From: SZUA-1377 sp964622255
Lineage (GTDB): Bacteria > Campylobacterota > Campylobacteria > Campylobacterales > QNZT01
Direction: 5' to 3'
NCBI GenBank assembly: GCA_964622255.1
Contig: CAZUPK010000042.1
Coordinates: 1-8,148 of the forward strand
Length of the DNA stretch: 8,148 bases
Both the position numbers and the translations under genes were made by a program. This document shows positions 1-5,657 of this stretch, piece after piece. The first letter of the stretch is position 1. Each line of letters starts with the position of its first letter. The notes beneath the pieces are model-generated. The model was not told the origin of the DNA, ran no database searches, and saw only the letters and a program-made list of their open reading frames with translations.

Positions 1-549
1 AATGAAACACTGTTTTTATATATAAACTCGTTTGCAGGAAATAATCATATTTTAGATTTATTTTTTATCATTAGTGCAAAGGATATGCCTTATGTTTTTA
101 TAGGGATTGAAGTTTGGTTATATTTCGTAGCAAAAAGAAAAACAAAAGCTATTTGTGCTTTTTATTCGGTGCTTATAGGATTATTTATAAATCAGATTAT
201 AGGAATGTTTTATTTTCATAATCGTCCATTTATGGATAATTTAGGGGTTCAATTAATTCATCATCAAGCAGAAAATTCATTTCCATCAGACCATACCACT
301 TTTTTGTTTGCTATTGCTTTTAGTTATCTGTTTTCTAAACTAAAAAACTTAGCAGTTATTGGTTTGCTTTTAGCCCTTTTAGGAGGGATTGCAAGAGTGT
401 ATGTTGGAGTGCATTACCCTTTTGATATTATGGGTGGAATATTTGTAGGATTTATCGCCTCTTTTGTAGTGTTTTTATTAAAAGATAGATTAGAGTTTGT
501 AAATAAAATTATCTTTAAGATAGAAAATAAGATTTTAAAAAATGAATAA
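1..549 (+). CDS. bcrC: Undecaprenyl-diphosphatase, BcrC/PAP2 type (5' end outside window)
   Basis: Integral membrane phosphatase of the PAP2 superfamily, expected to dephosphorylate undecaprenyl diphosphate so the lipid carrier can be reused for peptidoglycan and surface glycans. The frame is open from base 1, and the residues before the first in-frame ATG (base 85) read NETLFLYINSFAG, a typical BcrC N-terminus, so the ATG at 85 is internal and the true start lies just left of the window. Numbering from base 1 (182 residues visible), the three phosphatase motifs are present: NRP (R75-P76), FPSDH (P95-H98, with the D typical of BcrC rather than PSGH), and ARVYVGVHYPFD (R132, H138, D142). Hydrophobic stretches at about 29-44, 50-72, 101-111, 116-131 and 143-160 fit membrane helices. 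A short basic tail ends the protein. The motifs make the superfamily near certain; the exact lipid substrate is inferred from the resemblance to BcrC. Confidence 0.88.
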   Translation, partial: NETLFLYINSFAGNNHILDLFFIISAKDMPYVFIGIEVWLYFVAKRKTKAICAFYSVLIGLFINQIIGMFYFHNRPFMDNLGVQLIHHQAENSFPSDHTTFLFAIAFSYLFSKLKNLAVIGLLLALLGGIARVYVGVHYPFDIMGGIFVGFIASFVVFLLKDRLEFVNKIIFKIENKILKNE

Positions 550-604
550 AAATATTATCGCACTTAGATTTGTAAGTTTTTGGACAGATATGGCAAAGGT
601 TTGA
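542..604 (+). pseudogene. N-terminal remnant of an MFS transporter gene
   Basis: A 20-codon frame starts at an ATG overlapping the last 8 bases of bcrC and ends at a TGA. Its residues include NIIALRFVSFWTDMA. This closely resembles the start of a family of major facilitator transporters whose N-terminus reads NIIALG-VSFFTDMAS (recalled from family knowledge, not searched). In an intact protein a long hydrophobic region would follow; here translation stops after MAKV and I see no continuation in any frame of the downstream spacer. The best reading is that an MFS gene once followed bcrC with a coupled stop/start overlap and all but its 5' end was deleted. It could instead be a chance micro-ORF, but the match over some 15 residues at exactly an ATG speaks against that. 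Confidence 0.5.
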
Positions 605-673
605 CAGTAATTTTTCTATATTTTTTTCGCTAAGTGATATTTTTTTTATAAAAATACTCAACCTAAGTGGACG

Positions 674-692
674 AGTTTATAAAAGATAAACT
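674..692. promoter_or_regulatory. Palindrome just upstream of the metH -10 (candidate operator)
   Basis: AGTTTAT (674-680) and ATAAACT (686-692) form a perfect 7-bp inverted repeat around a 5-base centre AAAAG. It occupies the -35 to -11 zone of the predicted metH promoter, the place where a dimeric repressor or activator would act. It lies upstream of the predicted transcription start, so it would act as DNA rather than as an RNA hairpin. The binding protein is unknown, and A/T-rich palindromes of this size can arise by chance. Confidence 0.35.
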
Positions 693-704
693 TGCTATTA
701 TAAT
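693..704 (+). promoter_or_regulatory. Predicted sigma-70 promoter of metH
   Basis: The sequence TTGCTATTATAAT (692-704) offers two overlapping -10 boxes: TATTAT (696-701) with an extended TG at 693-694, and a consensus TATAAT (699-704). No TTGACA-like -35 is seen, and T-rich sequence lies upstream, as is usual in Campylobacterota. Transcription would begin near 708-712, giving a leader of about 40 bases. Confidence 0.6.
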
Positions 705-732
705 ATATACTTAAAGATTTTGTTTTAAAAAT

Positions 733-740
733 AGGTGAGG
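733..740 (+). promoter_or_regulatory. Ribosome binding site deciding the metH TTG start
   Basis: AGGTGAGG lies 10 bases before the TTG at 751. There is no ATG between it and the conserved DGAMGTQ motif at residues 16-22, which supports the TTG as the true start. Confidence 0.7.
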
Positions 741-750
741 AAAATAAACT

Positions 751-3700
751 TTGAAAAAGATAAAAGAACTTATAAAAAAACAGGTATTAGTTTTTGATGG
801 TGCTATGGGGACTCAGATACAAGCACTTGATATTCCAAAGAGTGCTTGGGAAGGAAGTGAGGGGTGTAACGAACTTTTAAACAAAACCTTTAAAGAGGCT
901 ATCAAAAAGATTCACACCTCTTATGCAAAAGTTGGGGCAAATATCATAAAAACAAACACTTTCGGTGCGATGCCTTGGGTTTTGGATGAGTATGAAAGAG
1001 CTGATGAAGCTTACAATCTTTGCTATGAGGGAGCAAAGATAGCAAAAGAGGTTTGTGATAAGTTTGATAGTGAGCATCAACCTATGTTTGTTGCGGGAGA
1101 TTTGGGACCTGGAACAAAGCTACCAAGCCTAGGACATATAACTTATGACAAGATGTATAAAGGATATAGAGTTAGTGCAAAAGGGCTTATAGATGGTGGA
1201 TGTGATCTTTTTTTGATAGAAACTTGTCAAGATCCTTTGCAAATAAAAGCAGCTATCCATGCATGTTTAGATGAAGCAAAGAAGCAAAACAAAGATATAC
1301 CTATAATGGTATCAGTTACCATAGAACTTAGCGGAACAATGCTTATAGGAACCAATGCAAAAACGATAGCTACTATTTTAGAGCCGTTTGATATTTTAAC
1401 TCTTGGATTTAACTGTGGAAGTGGACCTGAACAAGTAAAAAGACATGTAAAAACTCTTAGTGAAGTTTGGCATAAGCCTATCAGTGTTCACTCAAATGCA
1501 GGACTTCCTCAAAACAGGGGCGGCAAAATTTTTTATCCTATGAGAGATGAAGAGTTTGCAAAAAAGGAGGCTGAGTTTTTAAAGTATGATGGAGTTGCTG
1601 TGCTTGGAGGATGTTGCGGAACAACTCCCAAGCATATAGCAAAACTATCTCAAATAGTAAAAGGAATGGTTCCAAAAGCTCCAACAGGCTCTCATCCAAA
1701 ATCTTTAGCATCTTTGTTTGAAACAAAAGAGTTAAAACAAGATCCTGCACCGTTTTTAGTTGGAGAAAGAAGCAATGCAACAGGAAGCAAAGCCTTTAGA
1801 AAACTACTTTTAGCCGAAAACTATGAAGGAACTCTATCGGTTGCACAAGAACAAGTTAGAAATGGAGCTTGTGGGCTTGATATAAGTGTAGGATTTGCCG
1901 GTAGAGATGAGAGTAAAGATATGAGGATTTTAGCATCTTTATATTCTCAAAAAATTACCCTTCCTATTATGATAGATTCCACCCAAATAAAAGCTATCGA
2001 AATAGGGCTAAAGCAAGTAGGCGGAAAGCCTATCATAAACTCTGTAAACTTAGAAGATGGTATAGAAAAATTTGATGCTATATGCTCTTTGGCAAAGAGA
2101 TTTGGTGCTAGTTTAGTATGTCTTGCCATAGATGAAAATGGTATGGCAAAAACTAAAGAGCAAAAAATTGCAATTGCAAAAAGGATGTATGAACTAGCTA
2201 CTAAAAAACATAGTTTAGATCCTAAAGATTTGGTTTTTGACCTTTTGACTTTTACTGTTGGAAGCGGAGATGAAGAGTATCAAACTGCGGCTATTGAAGT
2301 TATAGAGGCAATAAAAGAGTTTAGTTCTATGCATCCAGAAGTGGGTTTTGTCCTTGGTATATCAAATATCTCTTTTGGACTTAACAAACTTTCAAGAGAG
2401 TTTTTAAACTCGGTATTTTTATATCACTGTATAAAAGCCGGTTTAACTATGGCAATAGTAAATGTAAAAAATATTATTCCTATACACAAAATAAGTAAAG
2501 AAGATAGAAAAGTTTGTGAAGATCTGCTTTTTAACAAAACAGATGAGGGAGATCCTCTATTTAAGTTTATAGAGCATTTTTCAAAAGTAAAAGCTGTGGA
2601 TTCAAACAGGGCTGATGAAGAATTTAATAAGCTATCTACTAAAGAGAAGATTTATAAACTTTTGCTTGATGGAGATAAAGAGAGAATGTTAAAACTCTTG
2701 CCATTGGCAAAAGATGAAATAGAGCCTGAAAAAATAGTAAATAAAATACTCATAGATGCTATGAAAGAGGTTGGAGAGCTTTTTGGAAGTGGAAAGATGC
2801 AACTTCCATTTGTTTTACAATCAGCTGAAACTATGAAAGCAGCAGTTGATTTTTTAAATCCTTACCTACCTAAAAAGGAAAAAACATCTCAAACGACTTT
2901 GGTTTTGGGAACGGTAAAGGGCGATGTTCACGATGTAGGGAAAAACTTAGTTGATATCCTCCTAACAAACAATGGCTACAAAGTAGTAAATATAGGTATA
3001 AAAGCGGATATAGAGGATTTTATAAGGGCATATAAAGAGCATAAAGCCAATGCAATAGGTATGAGTGGACTTTTGGTTAAATCAACTGCTGTGATGCTTG
3101 AAAACTTAGAGTTTTTAAAGTCTCAAAATATAGATGTGCCAATTCTTTTAGGGGGAGCTGCACTTACTAAAAAATTTGTTGATGAGTATTGTCGTCCAAA
3201 ATATAATGGAGCGATATTTTACTGTCGTGATGCTTTTGACGGGATAGTTTCTATGAGTCGTATTGAAGAAGCTATTGATAAAAAAAGTATAGATACAAAT
3301 CTAGAAAGTAATGGACAAGAAAAAAAGTTAATCTTAAAAAAAGAGAAAAAACAAGTTTTTATACCAAAGTATGAAGATATAAAGATGCCCCCAAAAGTTT
3401 TGGTGCCAAATCCCCCTTTTTGGGGAAGAAAAGTATTAAAGATGGATATAAAAGAGCTTGCTTTTGAGTGGATAAACCATAAACTTCTCTTTTCAAACAG
3501 ATGGGGTTACTCAAACAAAGGTTTATCAAAAGAGGAGAAAGAGGAAGTTATAAAAAACAAAATGTGGCCACTTTTTGACAAGTTAAAAGCAAAGATACTT
3601 CAAAACAGTTGGTTTGAGCCGATAAAACTTTATGGATATTATCCTGTTAGAGCCGATAGAGATACTCTTTTGATATTTGATCCAAGTGAGGGGTGGACAA

Positions 3701-4236
3701 ATGAGAGTGAGATAAATCGTGAGCCTTTAGAAAAAGTTAGAAATAGAGCTATCTATAAACTCTCATTTCCAAGACAAAAGAGAAAACCTTTTAGATGTTT
3801 AACTGATTATTTTAGGAGCGATAGACACGATATAGTTGCTTTTACACTTGCAAGTGCAGGAAGAAAGTTTAGCCAAATAGAAGCAAAACTTTATGAAGAG
3901 GGGAAATATAAAGATTATCATCTTTTACATGGACTTAGTGTGGATTTAGCAGAAGCAGTAGCACAGATACTTCATAAACAGATAAGACTAGAGTTAAATA
4001 TCGCTGAAAATGAGGGAGATACTCTAAGAGATGTAAAACTTAGTAGATATCACGGAGCAAGATACTCTTTTGGATATGGAAGTTGCCCGGATCTTGAGAT
4101 GAACAAATCTCTTTTTGAACTTTTAAAACCTGAAGAGTTCGGAGTAGAACTTAGCAAAACTTTCCAGATGCACCCAGAACAAAGCACATCTGCTATGGTA
4201 GTTCATCATAAAAATGCCGTATATTTTAATGTTTGA
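751..4236 (+). CDS. metH: Cobalamin-dependent methionine synthase MetH
   Basis: Cytoplasmic enzyme that transfers a methyl group from 5-methyltetrahydrofolate via methylcobalamin to homocysteine, giving methionine and tetrahydrofolate. At 1161 residues it is slightly shorter than the E. coli enzyme (about 1227) but has every module. The homocysteine domain (about 5-305) has DGAMGTQ at 16-22 and the zinc cysteines C222 (in GFNCGSG) and C288/C289 (in GGCCGTTP). The folate domain (about 333-600) opens with VGERSNATGSKAF. The cobalamin cap (about 625-715) follows, then the B12 domain with GDVHDVGKN (cobalt-ligand H727), S772 in GMSGLL, and LLGGAALT (799-806). A lysine-rich linker (about 843-868) leads to the reactivation domain (about 880-1155), with FRCLTDYF (1014-1021) and RYSFGYGSCP (1104-1113), the AdoMet-binding RxxxGYxxCP pattern. 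No frameshift or missing key residue is seen. It starts with TTG, has its own promoter, and is separated from both neighbours. Confidence 0.98.
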   Translation: MKKIKELIKKQVLVFDGAMGTQIQALDIPKSAWEGSEGCNELLNKTFKEAIKKIHTSYAKVGANIIKTNTFGAMPWVLDEYERADEAYNLCYEGAKIAKEVCDKFDSEHQPMFVAGDLGPGTKLPSLGHITYDKMYKGYRVSAKGLIDGGCDLFLIETCQDPLQIKAAIHACLDEAKKQNKDIPIMVSVTIELSGTMLIGTNAKTIATILEPFDILTLGFNCGSGPEQVKRHVKTLSEVWHKPISVHSNAGLPQNRGGKIFYPMRDEEFAKKEAEFLKYDGVAVLGGCCGTTPKHIAKLSQIVKGMVPKAPTGSHPKSLASLFETKELKQDPAPFLVGERSNATGSKAFRKLLLAENYEGTLSVAQEQVRNGACGLDISVGFAGRDESKDMRILASLYSQKITLPIMIDSTQIKAIEIGLKQVGGKPIINSVNLEDGIEKFDAICSLAKRFGASLVCLAIDENGMAKTKEQKIAIAKRMYELATKKHSLDPKDLVFDLLTFTVGSGDEEYQTAAIEVIEAIKEFSSMHPEVGFVLGISNISFGLNKLSREFLNSVFLYHCIKAGLTMAIVNVKNIIPIHKISKEDRKVCEDLLFNKTDEGDPLFKFIEHFSKVKAVDSNRADEEFNKLSTKEKIYKLLLDGDKERMLKLLPLAKDEIEPEKIVNKILIDAMKEVGELFGSGKMQLPFVLQSAETMKAAVDFLNPYLPKKEKTSQTTLVLGTVKGDVHDVGKNLVDILLTNNGYKVVNIGIKADIEDFIRAYKEHKANAIGMSGLLVKSTAVMLENLEFLKSQNIDVPILLGGAALTKKFVDEYCRPKYNGAIFYCRDAFDGIVSMSRIEEAIDKKSIDTNLESNGQEKKLILKKEKKQVFIPKYEDIKMPPKVLVPNPPFWGRKVLKMDIKELAFEWINHKLLFSNRWGYSNKGLSKEEKEEVIKNKMWPLFDKLKAKILQNSWFEPIKLYGYYPVRADRDTLLIFDPSEGWTNESEINREPLEKVRNRAIYKLSFPRQKRKPFRCLTDYFRSDRHDIVAFTLASAGRKFSQIEAKLYEEGKYKDYHLLHGLSVDLAEAVAQILHKQIRLELNIAENEGDTLRDVKLSRYHGARYSFGYGSCPDLEMNKSLFELLKPEEFGVELSKTFQMHPEQSTSAMVVHHKNAVYFNV

Positions 4237-4297
4237 TTTGTTTTTTATTTCTGATTCAATCTTCATTAACTGCTTCACCATCCACTTCATCATTGAT

Positions 4298-4313
4298 AAA
4301 GGAGGATCCTTTT
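4298..4313 (+). promoter_or_regulatory. Small hairpin with an orphan perfect Shine-Dalgarno sequence
   Basis: AAAGGA (4298-4303) pairs with TCCTTT (4307-4312) around a 3-base loop; AGGATCCT (4303-4310) is also an 8-bp palindrome. AAAGGAGG (4298-4305) is a full match to the anti-Shine-Dalgarno sequence, yet no start codon lies within 5-12 bases downstream. It might be a weak metH terminator, but only one T follows the stem, or a leftover ribosome binding site. Confidence 0.3.
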
Positions 4314-4366
4314 AAACCATAAATTGTCTCATTATCTTTTTAAATATTTTATTTTCATCTATTTTT

Positions 4367-4375
4367 TGCTATCAT
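4367..4375 (+). promoter_or_regulatory. Predicted extended -10 promoter of the glycan operon
   Basis: TGC-TATCAT, one mismatch from the TGnTATAAT extended -10, is preceded by T-tracts at 4337-4341, 4347-4350, 4352-4355 and 4362-4367, which recur at roughly helical spacing. This is the pattern expected of a Campylobacterota sigma-70 promoter without a -35. Transcription would begin near 4382 and run about 170 bases before capI. Confidence 0.55.
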
Positions 4376-4395
4376 CCTGCATTGATTTATATTGA

Positions 4396-4468
4396 TAGGC
4401 TTCTTCCTATTTACTTTATTTTTTACCGGAAAGTCTATCCAACTATAAATGGATAGATAATAAGCCTA
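4396..4468 (+). repeat. Nested inverted repeats in the capI leader
   Basis: The outer arms are TAGGCTT (4396-4402) and AAGCCTA (4462-4468), a perfect 7-bp match. Inside lies a perfect 8-bp stem, TCTATCCA (4434-4441) with TGGATAGA (4450-4457), around an 8-base loop. A third pairing, ATAGG (4395-4399) with CCTAT (4406-4410), would compete with the outer stem, so two alternative folds are possible. All lie downstream of the predicted promoter and would be in the mRNA. The arrangement could be a regulatory leader or a small decayed element; no flanking target duplication is seen. Confidence 0.45.
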
Positions 4469-4533
4469 CAAAAGGTTTAGTAAATGATATTGGAGATAGT
4501 AAGAGACTTTTTAACAGATATGTCAAAATTTAA
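4399..4533 (+). pseudogene. Possible C-terminal remnant of an unidentified gene
   Basis: A frame is open for 44 codons between a TAG (4396-4398) and a TAA (4531-4533), with no plausible start codon. The second half has protein-like composition, for example KWIDNKPTKGLV and GDSKRLFNRYVKI, rather than the Ile/Phe/Asn runs of random AT-rich DNA. It could be the tail of a gene lost by deletion at the edge of the operon. I do not recognise a family. It shares bases with the inverted repeats and with the micro-ORF at 4484-4549, so at most one of the two coding readings can be right. Confidence 0.22.
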
Positions 4534-4549
4534 TCAAGGAAAACAGTAA
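4484..4549 (+). CDS. Candidate 21-residue leader ORF upstream of capI
   Basis: ATG at 4484 preceded by AAAGG (4471-4475, 8-base gap) opens 21 codons ending with TAA three bases before the capI ATG. It reads MILEIVRDFLTDMSK and onward. The position would permit translational coupling with capI, and it contains within it the capI ribosome binding site (AAGGA, 4536-4540). No homology is recognised, and a chance ORF of this length is common, so this is a weak call. Confidence 0.2.
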   Translation: MILEIVRDFLTDMSKFNQGKQ

Positions 4550-4552
4550 AAA

Positions 4553-5656
4553 ATGGATAATTCAACATTATTAAGATCTAAAAAGATTTTAGTAACCGGA
4601 ACAGCAGGATTTATAGGCCACCACTTGGCAAAAAAACTCTTACAAAGAGGTAATGAAGTAGTTGGGCTTGATAATATAAATGACTACTATAATCAAAATG
4701 TAAAATATGGAAGGTTAAAAGAGAGTGGTATAATAAATCATTTAGAAGATGGAAAAAATATAGCATATAATAAACTAATAACCAGTAACAAATATACTAA
4801 TTACAGATTTTTAAAACTAAATCTTGAAGATAGAGAAAATCTTGAAAAACTTTTTAAAGAACAAAAGTTTGACAAAGTTATAAACTTAGCAGCACAAGCT
4901 GGGGTTAGATACTCTTTAACAAATCCTTATGCATATATAGATAGTAATATAGTAGGATTTATAAATATTTTAGAATGTTGTAGGCACAACGACATAGAGC
5001 ATCTAACTTATGCAAGTAGTTCAAGTGTATATGGATTAAATGAGGCTCAACCATTTTCAACTAAAGATTGTGTAAGTCATCCTATGAGTCTTTATGCTGC
5101 AAGTAAAAAATCAAACGAACTGATGGCTCATACTTATTCTCATCTTTACAATATCCCAACAACTGGACTTAGATTTTTTACAGTTTATGGTCCTTGGGGA
5201 AGACCTGATATGGCACTGTTTTTATTTACAAAAGCTATTATAGAAGATAGAGCTATAGATGTATTTAACTATGGTAATATGCAAAGAGATTTTACATATA
5301 TAGATGATATAGTAGAAGGGATTATAAGAGTAAATGACAATCCTCCAAAAGGAGATGAAAACTGGAACGGAAAACATCCAAATCAAAGCTCTTCAAAAGC
5401 ACCATATAAGATATACAATATTGGTAACAACAATCCTGTAAAACTGATGGATTTTATAGAGGCTATAGAAAAAAAACTCGGTAAAAAGGCTAAAAAAAAT
5501 CTTCTTCCTATCCAAGCTGGAGATGTTCCAAGCACTTATGCTGATGTAAATGATTTGATAGAGGATTTAGGATATAAGCCAAATACACCTATACAAGAAG
5601 GGATAGATAATTTTATAGATTGGTATTTGAAGTTTTTCAATATAAAGGATTTTTAG
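4553..5656 (+). CDS. capI: UDP-glucuronate 4-epimerase, CapI-like (extended SDR family)
   Basis: Cytoplasmic NAD-dependent epimerase expected to interconvert UDP-glucuronate and UDP-galacturonate for surface polysaccharide. The 367-residue protein has the Rossmann motif GTAGFIG (G16, G19, G22) near its N-terminus, the NINDYYNQNVKYGRL segment (41-55) characteristic of this subgroup, NLAAQAGVRYS (111-121), SSSSVYG (155-161), and the catalytic Y181-x3-K185 pair in YAASKKSNELMAH. GLRFFTVYGPWGRPDMA (205-221) and NMQRDFTYIDDIVEG (242-256) follow, then the YNIGNNNPVKLMDF region near 288-301. All this matches CapI/GAE-type epimerases, usually about 335-350 residues long. The start is the ATG at 4553, preceded by AAGGA at 4536-4540. 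It is the first gene of the operon, with the dehydrogenase ATG one base after its stop. The family is secure; UDP-GlcA as substrate, rather than a HexNAc uronate, is inferred. Confidence 0.88.
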   Translation: MDNSTLLRSKKILVTGTAGFIGHHLAKKLLQRGNEVVGLDNINDYYNQNVKYGRLKESGIINHLEDGKNIAYNKLITSNKYTNYRFLKLNLEDRENLEKLFKEQKFDKVINLAAQAGVRYSLTNPYAYIDSNIVGFINILECCRHNDIEHLTYASSSSVYGLNEAQPFSTKDCVSHPMSLYAASKKSNELMAHTYSHLYNIPTTGLRFFTVYGPWGRPDMALFLFTKAIIEDRAIDVFNYGNMQRDFTYIDDIVEGIIRVNDNPPKGDENWNGKHPNQSSSKAPYKIYNIGNNNPVKLMDFIEAIEKKLGKKAKKNLLPIQAGDVPSTYADVNDLIEDLGYKPNTPIQEGIDNFIDWYLKFFNIKDF

Positions 5657-5657
5657 T

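Larger units (their letters stand above)
605..750 (+). other. Spacer upstream of metH
   Basis: Non-coding spacer of 146 bases, very rich in T runs. It holds two CTAAGTG words, a palindrome, the metH promoter and its ribosome binding site (listed separately). An A/T-only inverted repeat, TATTTTT (638-644) against AAAAATA (650-656), is present but has no GC in the stem, so I do not call it a terminator. With the promoter at about 693-704, only about 40 bases of leader precede metH, too short for a cobalamin or SAM riboswitch. Confidence 0.6.
4237..4552 (+). other. Spacer between metH and the glycan operon
   Basis: No intact gene is seen in these 316 bases. The left part (4237-4330) is T/C-rich, with an AAAGGA-GGA-TCCTTT hairpin at 4298-4312. 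The middle (4337-4375) is a predicted promoter preceded by T-tracts. The right part (4382-4552) would be a leader of about 170 bases containing nested inverted repeats and two overlapping short open frames in different phases. No strong rho-independent terminator for metH is apparent. Several features suggest decayed coding DNA, but no family is recognised. Confidence 0.55.

Noticed and set aside
85..549. Start of the PAP2 gene at the ATG at 85
   Set aside because: The same frame is open to base 1 and encodes a typical BcrC N-terminus, so this ATG is internal and the gene is cut by the window edge.
638..656. A/T-only hairpin as a terminator for bcrC
   Set aside because: The stem TATTTTT/AAAAATA has no GC pairs and would be too unstable for rho-independent termination.
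576..689. 37-codon + strand frame in the metH upstream spacer
   Set aside because: It has no start codon or ribosome binding site, is made mostly of Phe/Ile/Ser from T runs, and overlaps the palindrome; consistent with chance.
605..750. Cobalamin or SAM riboswitch ahead of metH
   Set aside because: The predicted leader is only about 40 bases, and no B12-box-like or SAM-box-like sequence is seen in the whole spacer.
877..2129. Three minus-strand frames of 60-80 codons inside metH (877-1080, 1538-1780, 1947-2129)
   Set aside because: They overlap highly conserved metH coding sequence and show low-complexity Leu/Phe/Ser composition typical of antisense shadows.
4256..4339. Minus-strand frame of 27 codons with an acidic tail (ending DEVDGEAVNED)
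   Set aside because: It looks somewhat protein-like but has no start, is closed upstream by an in-frame stop, and no family is recognised. It could be part of the same decayed DNA, but there is too little to call.
4396..4468. MITE or insertion-sequence remnant bounded by the TAGGCTT/AAGCCTA arms
   Set aside because: The arms are only 7 bp, there is no target-site duplication beside them, no transposase fragment, and no second copy in the window.
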